The notes: generated by a model not told the origin, from the letters alone. Counted from the stretch's first letter, positions 7,463-14,392 are shown. The stretch is 14,809 nucleotides of DNA from DAMCAP01 sp964369265 (GCA_964369265.1 CAYJEV010000042.1:1-14809), one strand, 5' to 3'. Numbers and translations are program-made.

Positions 7463-8431
7463 ATGAGTGAGCCTATTTTAAAAGTAGAAAACTTAAAAAC
7501 CTTCTTTCCAGTTAAGAACGGTTGGTTTGGAGAAAAGAAAACTGTTAAGGCAGTTAATGATGTTTCATTTGAAATATATCCTAATGAATGCTTTGGTTTA
7601 GTTGGCGAGAGCGGTTGCGGAAAATCAACACTGGGGCGTACATTAGTCAATATTTATTCTCCAACTGAGGGGAGCATTTATTTTAAAGGTGAGAATATAA
7701 CAAAGCTGTCTGGAAATTCCTTAGTTGAATTTAGAAAAGACATGCAGATGATATTCCAAGACCCATATGCTTCACTAAATCCAAGAATGACAGTTGGCGA
7801 GATAATTGCCGAGCCTATGGTAATACATAATTTGCATTCAACACCAGAAAAAAGAGCTGAAAAAGTTAAAGAGCTTTTGGAGGTGGTAGGCTTAAAATCC
7901 GATCATATCAGAAGATATCCTCATGAGTTTTCTGGAGGTCAAAGGCAACGTATATCAATCGCAAGAACGCTTGCTTTAAATCCAAAGTTTATTGTGTGTG
8001 ATGAGCCAATTTCAGCGCTTGATGTTTCAATTCAAGCACAAATAATAAATCTGCTTCAAAAGATTAAAGATGAGCTAAATATTAGTTATTTGTTTATCGC
8101 CCATGATATTGGTGCAGTTAAGCATATATCTGATAGAATTGGAGCTATGTATCTTGGCAACTTAGTTGAGGTTGGGGATAGCAATGAGCTATATCATAAC
8201 CCAATGCATCCCTACACAAAGGCGCTTTTAGGTGCAATTCCTGTTCCAGACCCAAAAACAATGAGAAACCGACCAATAGTTGCCTTGAATGATGAGATAC
8301 CATCTCCGCTTAATGTGCCGACTGGATGCGCTTTTAGAACACGTTGTTCAGAGGCGATGGAGAAATGTGCTGAAATAAAGCCAGAGCTTAAAAATGTTGG
8401 CAACAGACAAGTTGCTTGCCATTTGTACTAA
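7463..8431 (+). CDS. oppF: Oligopeptide ABC transporter ATP-binding protein, OppF/DppF type
   Basis: This encodes 322 residues. Walker A is GESGCGKS (48-55), the Q-loop is FQDPYASLNPR (98-108), the signature is FSGGQRQR (156-163), Walker B is FIVCDEP (176-182) with Glu181, and the H-loop His is 214. As in OppD, the C-terminal peptide-importer extension carries four Cys (289, 295, 302, 319). The insertion KNGWFGEKKTVKAVNDVSF near the N-terminus is typical of OppF. Only one base separates it from the oppD stop, and its AGGAGGGG ribosome binding site (7451-7458) lies inside the end of oppD. A hairpin follows before oppA, which could mark a processing or partial attenuation point. Confidence 0.95.
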   Translation: MSEPILKVENLKTFFPVKNGWFGEKKTVKAVNDVSFEIYPNECFGLVGESGCGKSTLGRTLVNIYSPTEGSIYFKGENITKLSGNSLVEFRKDMQMIFQDPYASLNPRMTVGEIIAEPMVIHNLHSTPEKRAEKVKELLEVVGLKSDHIRRYPHEFSGGQRQRISIARTLALNPKFIVCDEPISALDVSIQAQIINLLQKIKDELNISYLFIAHDIGAVKHISDRIGAMYLGNLVEVGDSNELYHNPMHPYTKALLGAIPVPDPKTMRNRPIVALNDEIPSPLNVPTGCAFRTRCSEAMEKCAEIKPELKNVGNRQVACHLY

Positions 8432-8454
8432 GCTAAAAGCAATATAATTTAAGA

Positions 8455-8482
8455 GTTTAAGCTGTATGGATTACAGTTAAAC
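8455..8482 (+). promoter_or_regulatory. Intercistronic hairpin between oppF and oppA
   Basis: GTTTAA-G-CTGTA (8455-8466) pairs with TACAGTTAAAC (8472-8482) as an 11-bp stem with one bulged G and a 5-nt loop. No T tract follows, so it is not a standard terminator. Its place in front of the binding-protein gene suits an mRNA-processing or stabilising element that favours oppA transcript. This role is inferred. Confidence 0.55.
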
Positions 8483-8518
8483 ATAAAAACTATGAGATGA
8501 TTTAAGAAAGGGAATAAC

Positions 8519-10192
8519 ATGAAAAAGACTATTTTTTCAAAGATTGTCGCAGCACTGTTAGTTGGCTCTATGCTACTAGCTGGTTGTGGCAGCGATGACA
8601 CAGCAAGTTCAGCAGCAAATTCAGAGGCAGCTTCAAGCGGAACATCTGAAGCTACTCCAGCAGTTCAAGAGCTAACAACAGCGGTAAGCTCAACAATTGT
8701 AACACTAGACCCAGCCCTAATTAGTACAACACAAATGGGTTACATTAGAGCAAACACAATGCTAAGCCTATTCTCATTAGAGGCTGATGGCAGCTTAACA
8801 AACGCTCTATGCGATTCATACACTATCTCCGAAGATGGCTTAGTATATACATTTAAGCTAAAAGAGGGTGTGTTATGGAGCGATGATGTTCCACTAACAA
8901 GCGCAGACTATGTATATACTCTAAAGCGTGCAATCGGTTATGGTCCAACAAACTCATACGCAGTTCGTAACCTATCCAAGTTCATTGTTGGCGCAGCTGA
9001 GGCAAATGCTAACCAAATGGATGTTGCAGATATGGAGAATGTTGGCGTTAAGGCTATTGATGACCTAACGTTTGAAATTACTCTTGTATCTCCATGCCCA
9101 TACTTCCTAAAGCTATTTACTGGCGGTGTTGAAACTCCTGTAAGAGCTGACTTTGCTCCTGAGCATGAAAGTACTTGGTCACTTGAAGGCGGTTTCCCAT
9201 CTCTAGGTGCATTTAAGATTGAGTCTATCAGCCCAGAGGAAAGCGTTGTATGTGTTAAAAACGATAACTATATTTTTGCAGAAGATGTAACTTTAGAAAA
9301 GCTAACATATCTTGTAATGACAGATTCAGCGGCTCAACTAAATGCGTTTAAGGCTGGCGAACTTGACATTGCAACTTCCGTTTCTGCCGATATAGGAACT
9401 AATGCTGACTATGCAAACACGCTTTACAAAGCAGGTGCATACACTTCAAGCCATTTCACAACAATCAATACAGGACCTAAAAATTCAGTTCCAGCTTTAA
9501 TGGATGTTAATGTAAGAAAAGCTTTAGCTATGTCTGTTGATAAATCAGTAATGGCTGAGGTATTAGGCGCTGGAGATTACATCACTCCACTAAATGGCTT
9601 AATTCCTTATGGTTTCCAAGGCGTTAGTGGTGACTTTAGAAGTGAAGCAAGCTATCTTGAGTACGACTTAGACGCAGCTATTGCCCTAATGGAGGGCGCA
9701 GGATACAGCGCTGATAACACACTAAAATTTGAGTACCTATATTCAAACAGCCAAATGAACTCCGACGTTGCTCAAATGCTTCAACAGTTCTGGTCACAAA
9801 TCCATGTTGAAATTGAGCTAAAGGCAGTTGAGGGCGGTGTGTTCTATGACTTTGTTGATAATGGCGATTTCCAAACAAGCCGTTATGGTAACAGCGACAG
9901 CACAGACCCACTAAACTACTTCCAAATCTTCACAACTGATGCTCAAATGGACGGCTCACAACTAATGAGCGACCCTGTGTATGATCAAATGGTAGCAGAT
10001 GCTTACAATATTACTGACCCAGTTGAGTATGCAGAGGCACTACATGCAATTGAAGCATATGCAATTGGCGAGATGGCATACCTGCTTCCAATGTTCACAT
10101 ATGAGCCAGTAATGCTTGTTCAAGAGAATCTTGAAGGCTTCTGGACAACACCAGGCGGCACAACAATCTTTAAGGATATTACTGTTGCCTAA
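8519..10192 (+). CDS. oppA: Oligopeptide-binding lipoprotein, OppA/SBP_bac_5 family
   Basis: This 557-residue extracytoplasmic solute-binding protein delivers peptides to the permease. It has a type II signal peptide with a basic start MKKTIFSK, a hydrophobic core and lipobox LLAGC with Cys23 as the lipidation site, followed by a Ser/Ala/Thr-rich linker (about 26-50). The body has the SBP_bac_5 order: LTTAVSSTIVTLDPAL (~51-66), the LYSLFSLEADG-like NTMLSLFSLEADGSL region, YTFKLKEGVLWSDDVPLTSADYVY (typical fold signature), and the late MLQQFWSQIHVEIELK stretch. ATG is preceded by GAAAGGGA (8506-8513). It is the last gene of the operon. Its leucine codons are largely CTA, unlike the mixed set in oppD, which suggests selection for high expression. 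A shared terminator follows. Ligand length preference cannot be deduced. Confidence 0.95.
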   Translation: MKKTIFSKIVAALLVGSMLLAGCGSDDTASSAANSEAASSGTSEATPAVQELTTAVSSTIVTLDPALISTTQMGYIRANTMLSLFSLEADGSLTNALCDSYTISEDGLVYTFKLKEGVLWSDDVPLTSADYVYTLKRAIGYGPTNSYAVRNLSKFIVGAAEANANQMDVADMENVGVKAIDDLTFEITLVSPCPYFLKLFTGGVETPVRADFAPEHESTWSLEGGFPSLGAFKIESISPEESVVCVKNDNYIFAEDVTLEKLTYLVMTDSAAQLNAFKAGELDIATSVSADIGTNADYANTLYKAGAYTSSHFTTINTGPKNSVPALMDVNVRKALAMSVDKSVMAEVLGAGDYITPLNGLIPYGFQGVSGDFRSEASYLEYDLDAAIALMEGAGYSADNTLKFEYLYSNSQMNSDVAQMLQQFWSQIHVEIELKAVEGGVFYDFVDNGDFQTSRYGNSDSTDPLNYFQIFTTDAQMDGSQLMSDPVYDQMVADAYNITDPVEYAEALHAIEAYAIGEMAYLLPMFTYEPVMLVQENLEGFWTTPGGTTIFKDITVA

Positions 10193-10238
10193 ACTTTTCA
10201 ATTTACTCAAATAATCCAAGTTTTGTATAACCTCATAA

Positions 10239-10275
10239 AAATAGAGCCTTGCAAGAATATTGCAAGGCTCTATTT
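10239..10275. terminator. Bidirectional terminator shared by oppA and the convergent ATPase gene
   Basis: A perfect 16-bp inverted repeat pairs 10239-10254 with 10260-10275 around a 5-nt loop. On the - strand the stem is followed by TTTTT; on the + strand the T tract is short (TTT, then C). The ATPase stop codon at 10270-10272 lies inside the stem. It closes two convergent operons. Confidence 0.9.
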
Positions 10276-10842
10276 CATATTTAATATTTCAGCATTTAGT
10301 AAGCTAGCGTTTAAGCTATCATGGGTTACAATAATTAAAGTTTTATTCTCTGTTGCATTGCTAAGTAAATTAGCAACAGCCTTTTTGGTATCTTCATCAA
10401 ATCCTTTAAATGGCTCGTCAAGAATGAATATATCGCCATTATATATTATAGCCCTCATTATAGCAACACGCCTTTTCATACCGCCACTAAGGCTGTTTGG
10501 ATAGCTGTCTATCACATTGGTGTCGAGAAGCATTTTTGATAGAAGCTCTATGACTTCATCTCTTGTAATGCTCGGAGAAACTAGCTTTATATTCTCAAAC
10601 ACAGTCAGATGAGGGAGTAACCTATCTTCTTGAAATACAGCAGATATATTTATATTTTTATCTATTTCTATATCCCCACTAGTTGGCGAAACTAAGCCTA
10701 AGATTAGTTTTAGTAATGTCGTTTTGCCAATTCCAGAACTGCCCATAATAGCAGTTCTGCTTTTTTCTTTAAAGCGATATGAGAAGCTTTCGAGGATATT
10801 TTTGCTATCATATGAAAAGCTAACATTATTGAATTTTATCAT
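10270..10842 (-). CDS. ABC transporter ATP-binding protein, SsuB/TauB-like, short form
   Basis: From the chosen start this encodes 190 residues. Walker A is GSSGIGKT (34-41), the Q-loop is FQEDRLLPHLT (70-80), the signature is LSGGMKRR (118-125), Walker B is IFILDEP (138-144) with Glu143, and the H-loop His is 174. All catalytic elements are present. FQEDRLLP is the usual Q-loop of the nitrate/sulfonate/taurine importer group. The product is about 50 residues shorter than typical SsuB, lacking the C-terminal extension. The frame also opens at 10854, but AAAGGA directly abuts that ATG; the ATG at 10842 fits the family N-terminus (MIKFNNVSFSYD) and lies 12 nt from that site. The gene is last in the - strand operon, behind a structured ~100-bp spacer. 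It energises the upstream permease. Confidence 0.9.
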   Translation of the reverse strand: MIKFNNVSFSYDSKNILESFSYRFKEKSRTAIMGSSGIGKTTLLKLILGLVSPTSGDIEIDKNINISAVFQEDRLLPHLTVFENIKLVSPSITRDEVIELLSKMLLDTNVIDSYPNSLSGGMKRRVAIMRAIIYNGDIFILDEPFKGFDEDTKKAVANLLSNATENKTLIIVTHDSLNASLLNAEILNMK

Positions 10843-10843
10843 G

Positions 10844-10899
10844 TTTATGACCATTCCTTTCTACTGAAGGCACAAAACAACCATGAAAATGGTCATAAA
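10844..10899 (-). promoter_or_regulatory. Long-range 12-bp inverted repeat enclosing the ATPase ribosome binding site
   Basis: TTTATGACCATT (10844-10855) is the exact reverse complement of AATGGTCATAAA (10888-10899). In the transcript the ATPase site AAAGGA and the upstream ATG lie at the base of this stem. A shorter local hairpin (ACCAT-TTTC-ATGGT, 10880-10893) uses the same 5' arm, so the two folds exclude each other. This arrangement could gate translation of the ATPase. That is inference from base pairing only. Confidence 0.5.
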
Positions 10900-10907
10900 T
10901 GCGCCAT

Positions 10908-10944
10908 GTTTTTCGGTTGTCTGCTTTTTGCAGACGAGAAAAAC
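10908..10944. repeat. Imperfect hairpin in the permease-ATPase spacer
   Basis: GTTTTTC (10908-10914) pairs with GAAAAAC (10938-10944). After a 4/2-nt internal loop, GTCTGC (10919-10924) pairs with GCAGAC (10930-10935) around TTTTT. No T tract follows in the direction of transcription, so it is not a clear terminator. Together with the adjacent 12-bp repeat it gives ~100 bp of compact structure. Confidence 0.6.
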
Positions 10945-10957
10945 GGCTTTTTAATAA

Positions 10958-11719
10958 TTAAGTTTGAGATTTATTTTCAAACTTATTTGCTCCTCTAGAA
11001 AAAAGAATGTCAGGCAGCATTGAAATTAGTATAATCACAATCGTCCAAGCAAAAAGCTCTGTCATTTCTAAATACACTTTTGAATTATATAGCATAGTTC
11101 CTATAGAATTGTTTGGCACAGCAAGCACTTCTGCTGCAATTCCAGCCTTCCATCCTAAGCCTATTGATAATCTCATAGCATTTTTTAGGAATGGGGACAA
11201 GAAAGGATAGTAAACTTTTGCGATTTGCGTTTTAATAGGGACTTTATACACCCTTACCATCTCTTTTATCTCTTCGCTAATGCTGTTAAGCCCTGTACTA
11301 ACATTTTCTGCGAATATTGGCGTTACCATCAAAAAGGCAATAAATACAGATAGATTGCTAGATTTAATCCAAACAAGGGCTAAAATAACAAATGAAGCGA
11401 CAGGAGTTGACTTTATGGCAGAGAGGGGAATTCTTAAAACAGCCTCTAGCAAAGGGCTATAGTAAATTCCTATTCCAGATAAAACTCCAATTACTGCTCC
11501 TATTAAAACTCCTAAAGATATTCTGAAGAAAGAAGAAGCCACTATAATATAAAAATCAGGATTTGGTATAAAACCTAAAATTACAAGAAATACTTCAGCA
11601 GGAGAGGGCAACAAAAGGGAGGAGTCAATGGCAATGTGCAGCATCTGCCACACAAAAAGCCAAAACACTCCTCCTATTAAATACCTTTTGTATGGCTTGC
11701 TACTAAGCCTATTTTGCAT
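10958..11719 (-). CDS. ABC transporter permease, SsuC/TauC-like
   Basis: From the chosen start this encodes 253 residues. Hydrophobic segments are near 13-30, 56-85, 105-120, 124-140, 185-200 and 222-240. The coupling-loop region is EEIKEMVRVYKVPIKTQIAKVYYP (about 149-172), where EAA-type contacts with the ATPase are expected. The pattern PSPAEVF (39-45) and ALRIPLSAIKSTPVASF-like stretch (about 94-110) are typical of the nitrate/sulfonate/taurine permeases. A frame starting at 11779 exists, but the ATG at 11719 has GAGGAA 6 nt upstream and matches family length. This start lies inside the last codons of the binding-protein gene, an 11-nt overlap that implies translational coupling. It provides the homodimeric channel for the importer. 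Confidence 0.92.
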   Translation of the reverse strand: MQNRLSSKPYKRYLIGGVFWLFVWQMLHIAIDSSLLLPSPAEVFLVILGFIPNPDFYIIVASSFFRISLGVLIGAVIGVLSGIGIYYSPLLEAVLRIPLSAIKSTPVASFVILALVWIKSSNLSVFIAFLMVTPIFAENVSTGLNSISEEIKEMVRVYKVPIKTQIAKVYYPFLSPFLKNAMRLSIGLGWKAGIAAEVLAVPNNSIGTMLYNSKVYLEMTELFAWTIVIILISMLPDILFSRGANKFENKSQT

Positions 11720-12755
11720 AGAATTCCTCTGTTGGTAATGCTCCGCCAACAGAAGCAGGGTTGCCTGTGAATAGAACATTATAATAGCTGTCTGTAATAG
11801 TCATCATTTCGTCGCCAGTAATGAATGCTATTGAGCATTTTGGTAAAGCTTTTTCAGCAACACTAGCTGAAATAATGCCAGCTTCTTCAATTAGTTTTGC
11901 AGCTTCTGAAATGTTAGCAGGGTTTGTCATGAACTCAACTGAAGCGGCATAATCTTCCATAAACTTAGCGTATTGTTCAGCTTTTTCGGTTGGAAGTGTG
12001 GACTGAATAACCAATCCGCCTGTTACAATATTGCTGTCTGGTGAAACCTTAACCCACTCATCGCCTAAATCAAGAGCCACACGAATATTCTCGTTTTGTG
12101 ACATTGCAGTTGTAACAAATGGTTCTGGCAGAAGAGCAATAGCTGCTTTATCTGCCGCAAGAAGTGTTGCAAGCTCAGCGTGTTCAGTTTTGTATTCAAC
12201 CATTACATCAGTGCCAACAACTAAGCCATTTTGCTCTAATACATAGTTAAGAGAAAACTCAGGAGTTGAGCCTTTGCCTGTTGCGTAGATAGTTTTTCCT
12301 TTTAAGTCAGCAACAGAGCTAATTGTATTGCCATTTTCAACAATGTATAGCACACCTAAAGTATTGATAGCTACAAGCTGTACTTTTCCTTCTGTTTTGT
12401 TCCATAAAGTTGCTGCTAGGTTAGCTGGAACAGCAGACACATCAAGCTCGCCTTGAATAATAGAGCCTGTTAGCTCGTCTGGAGCAGAGGCTAATATAAA
12501 CTCATACTCGCCCTCGTTGTCAGCCATCATCTTAGCCATACCCATAGCTGTTGGGCCTTTAAGAGCTGCAATTTTAAGTGGTTCAGCATTTTCAGAGGTT
12601 GGCTCGTTAGCAACCTCGCTAGAAGCTGGGACTTCGCTTGAAACAACTGCCTCACTTGAAGGGTTAGCAGTTTCGCTAGAAGATGCAGTGTCAGCTGCGC
12701 CACAGCCAGCTAAAATTAGGGAACACATAGTTAGAATTGAAAGAAACTTTTTCAT
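11709..12755 (-). CDS. ABC transporter substrate-binding lipoprotein, SsuA/TauA/NMT1-like
   Basis: From the chosen start this encodes 348 residues. A type II signal peptide MKKFLSILTMCSLILAGC gives Cys18 as the lipidated residue, followed by a Ser/Glu/Ala-rich linker to about residue 58. The body begins KIAALKGPTAMGMAKMM (61-77), then IQGELDVSAVPANLA (100-114), and contains GKTIYATGKGSTPEFSL and LLPEPFVT, the type II periplasmic-binding-protein pattern of the aliphatic sulfonate/nitrate/thiamin-precursor group. The ligand cannot be told: close Clostridia relatives are usually annotated only as ABC substrate-binding proteins. Two in-frame ATG codons exist at 12761 and 12755; GAGGAG is 7 nt before the second, which is chosen. 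It sits between the Crp/Fnr regulator and the permease. Confidence 0.93.
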   Translation of the reverse strand: MKKFLSILTMCSLILAGCGAADTASSSETANPSSEAVVSSEVPASSEVANEPTSENAEPLKIAALKGPTAMGMAKMMADNEGEYEFILASAPDELTGSIIQGELDVSAVPANLAATLWNKTEGKVQLVAINTLGVLYIVENGNTISSVADLKGKTIYATGKGSTPEFSLNYVLEQNGLVVGTDVMVEYKTEHAELATLLAADKAAIALLPEPFVTTAMSQNENIRVALDLGDEWVKVSPDSNIVTGGLVIQSTLPTEKAEQYAKFMEDYAASVEFMTNPANISEAAKLIEEAGIISASVAEKALPKCSIAFITGDEMMTITDSYYNVLFTGNPASVGGALPTEEFYAK

Positions 12756-12792
12756 AAACATACTCCTCTTTTTTAGTAAATAGTTTTCTATT

Positions 12793-12827
12793 ATTTATGC
12801 CTGATTTATTTTAAATCCAGCATAAAT
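12793..12827. repeat. Hairpin spanning the stop codon of the Crp/Fnr-type gene
   Basis: ATTTATGC (12793-12800) pairs with GCATAAAT (12820-12827). After a 2x2 mismatch, GATTTA (12803-12808) pairs with TAAATC (12812-12817) around three T. The stop codon at 12806-12808 lies in it. No T tract follows on the - strand, so readthrough into the binding-protein gene is likely. No convincing separate promoter was found in the 50-bp spacer. Confidence 0.45.
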
Positions 12828-13423
12828 ATCATCTTACCCTCTCTTTTGATTACTCCTTCAAGTTCGAGTTCATTAAAAATTCGATACAGTGAAGGCCTTG
12901 TAATATTAAGGCGAGAGGCAAGTTTTGTATATCCTTCTTTAATTTCAACGACCCCATCTTTTGAGGCATTTAAAAGAAAGTCCAACAGTCTTGAGGATAG
13001 GTCATTGTTTGTCATGATATGAATGCGTTTATTTAAAAATACAATTCTATCAGACAAAAAATTAATATAGTTTGTTGTTATTTGAGGGAATTCTCTAAAA
13101 AGCGCCATAAGATTATTATAAGATATAGTTGCAATAATTAGATTGGTATGAGCAATTATTTCTGTTATTAACATTTCGTCGCTAAAAGGCAAAGTTACAC
13201 CAAAAGCCTCAGAAGCAGAAATACTATTAAGCAAAACATTGCCTTGATAAATATCAGCCACACCATTAACTATTATTGAAAGTTCTTTGTTTTCCGAAAA
13301 TACTTTGTCGCCCTTTGAAAATTCTTTAAAGGCAAAATATCCTTCGTTTTTACAAAAGTTCTTTGAATCTACATCTTTAAACAGGAAACAATCGAGCAGA
13401 GCTTTTTTGAATTTCGTTTTCAT
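12806..13423 (-). CDS. Crp/Fnr-family transcriptional regulator
   Basis: This encodes 205 residues. A degenerate cyclic-nucleotide-binding beta-roll fold occupies about 25-110, a dimerisation helix about 111-138, and a Crp-type winged helix-turn-helix about 140-205. The recognition-helix region is GYTKLASRLNITRPSLYRIF (164-183). The phosphate-binding cassette arginine of true cAMP-binding Crp is not evident and there is no FNR-type cluster of N-terminal Cys (only Cys12 and Cys24), so its signal is unknown. It lies 50 bp upstream of the binding-protein gene on the same strand and probably controls that transporter and itself. The promoter is near perfect and overlaps a palindrome. The nearest purine-rich site, AGGGG (13441-13437), is 13 nt from ATG, unusually far, so initiation may be weak. 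Confidence 0.9.
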   Translation of the reverse strand: MKTKFKKALLDCFLFKDVDSKNFCKNEGYFAFKEFSKGDKVFSENKELSIIVNGVADIYQGNVLLNSISASEAFGVTLPFSDEMLITEIIAHTNLIIATISYNNLMALFREFPQITTNYINFLSDRIVFLNKRIHIMTNNDLSSRLLDFLLNASKDGVVEIKEGYTKLASRLNITRPSLYRIFNELELEGVIKREGKMIFMLDLK

Positions 13424-13441
13424 ATAACAATAAACACCCCT

Positions 13442-13467
13442 AAAACTGTCTTATATAATACAGTTTT
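13442..13467. promoter_or_regulatory. 26-bp near-palindrome at the crp-type gene start site, candidate operator
   Basis: AAAACTGT (13442-13449) and ACAGTTTT (13460-13467) are exact reverse complements. The centre TTATATAA is itself symmetric, leaving one mismatched pair in 13. It begins directly beside the -10 box and covers the expected transcription start, the position typical of an autorepressor site. Crp/Fnr proteins bind two-fold symmetric sites, so the product of this gene is the first candidate ligand. Confidence 0.7.
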
Positions 13468-13496
13468 ATTATATATTTGATATTTTGATTTGTCAA
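13468..13496 (-). promoter_or_regulatory. Consensus sigma-A promoter of the Crp/Fnr-type gene
   Basis: On the - strand a perfect TTGACA (13496-13491) and a perfect TATAAT (13473-13468) are 17 bp apart. This is the strongest promoter match in the window. It starts 8 bp after the lysR stop codon. An unregulated promoter this good would be strong, which supports the adjacent palindrome being a repressor site. Confidence 0.9.
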
Positions 13497-13504
13497 TAGC
13501 TAAT

Positions 13505-14392
13505 TTAATTCCCAAATTTTCTGATTTCTTTAATCAGTTTAATCGCTATTGAAGAGAGCGGCTTGCTCTTCATTCTAACAATGAATAGCTCTCTTTGAAT
13601 TGGCGCATTGTCTAAAGAAAATACTTTTAATAGCCCAAGTTTATGAAAGTTTTCTGCTGCAATAAGAGGGAGAACTGCAATTCCAAGTCCGCTAACAACA
13701 GCGTTTTTTATGCCATCAATACTATCAATTGTAGCAACTATGTTTAAGTCCTCAGATGATTTGCCTTGCGAAGTTAAATATTTCTCAAATTCTTTTCTAG
13801 TACCAGAGCCATTTTCACGAGAAATAAAGGGGTGCTTAAAGATTTCTTCTAGCGAAAGCGTTCCGATATCTGGGAAGTCATCATTATTTTGTGTTATAAT
13901 AACGAGCTTGTCTTCTGAGAAAGGAAGGAAATTAAAATTTGCACTGTTTGTTGTCGAGCCAACTAAACCAAAGTCTGCATTACCACTTTCAATATTAGAT
14001 AGCACCATATCAGAATCTCCACTAAGCAGATTGAAGGAAACTTTTGGGTGTTCTTTTTTGAAAGCTGATAAGATGTTTGGGAGTATGTATTGCGATGGGA
14101 CAGTTGAAGCAGCTATTCTAATAACTTGCTCTCTATTCTCATCACCAAACTCGCTTAATATGCTATCTCGAATTGTTAGCATATCTTTTGCATAGGAATA
14201 TAGTTTCTCGCCCTGTTTAGAGAGAGAAAGGCTTTTTGTAGTTCTTAAAATGAGCCTTGTTTTAAGAACTTTTTCAAGGGTTGCGATATGGGAGCTAACT
14301 GTTGGCTGGGTAAGGAAAAGCTTTTTTGCAGCTGCTGAAAAGCTTTTAAGCTCCACAACCGCCACAAATGCCTCAAGTTGTTTAAGTTCCAT
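13505..14392 (-). CDS. LysR-family transcriptional regulator, CysL / selenium-associated-like
   Basis: From the chosen start this encodes 295 residues. The N-terminal winged helix-turn-helix (1-60) reads MELKQLEAFVAVVELKSFSA, with LTQPTVSSHIATLE (27-40) as the recognition region. The effector domain follows from about 89, with IRIAASTVPSQYILP (91-105), SGNADFGLVG (136-145) and ENGSGTRKEFEKYL (193-206), as in LysR proteins that sense small anions or acids. The head resembles the CysL / selenium-metabolism-associated LysR group of Firmicutes, which is recognition from memory and would suggest a sulphur-related signal. An ATG at 14407 is in frame, but GGAG (14405-14402) lies 9 nt before the one at 14392, which is used. 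It is upstream of and co-directional with the crp-type regulator; no terminator separates them. Confidence 0.93.
   Translation of the reverse strand: MELKQLEAFVAVVELKSFSAAAKKLFLTQPTVSSHIATLEKVLKTRLILRTTKSLSLSKQGEKLYSYAKDMLTIRDSILSEFGDENREQVIRIAASTVPSQYILPNILSAFKKEHPKVSFNLLSGDSDMVLSNIESGNADFGLVGSTTNSANFNFLPFSEDKLVIITQNNDDFPDIGTLSLEEIFKHPFISRENGSGTRKEFEKYLTSQGKSSEDLNIVATIDSIDGIKNAVVSGLGIAVLPLIAAENFHKLGLLKVFSLDNAPIQRELFIVRMKSKPLSSIAIKLIKEIRKFGN

Noticed and set aside
10223..10504. 93-codon open frame on the + strand downstream of oppA
   Set aside because: It runs through the terminator and is antisense to the ATPase motifs.
11720..11779. Upstream extension of the permease frame by 20 codons
   Set aside because: It lies entirely inside the binding-protein gene, has no suitable ribosome binding site, and does not match the family N-terminus.
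12762..12805. Half-site AAAACT similar to the crp-gene operator, upstream of the binding-protein gene
   Set aside because: Only six bases on one side match; there is no symmetric partner, and such AT-rich strings are expected by chance.
13710..14195. 161-codon open frame on the + strand
   Set aside because: It is antisense to the LysR gene, which has clear domain motifs; the frame has no start signals.
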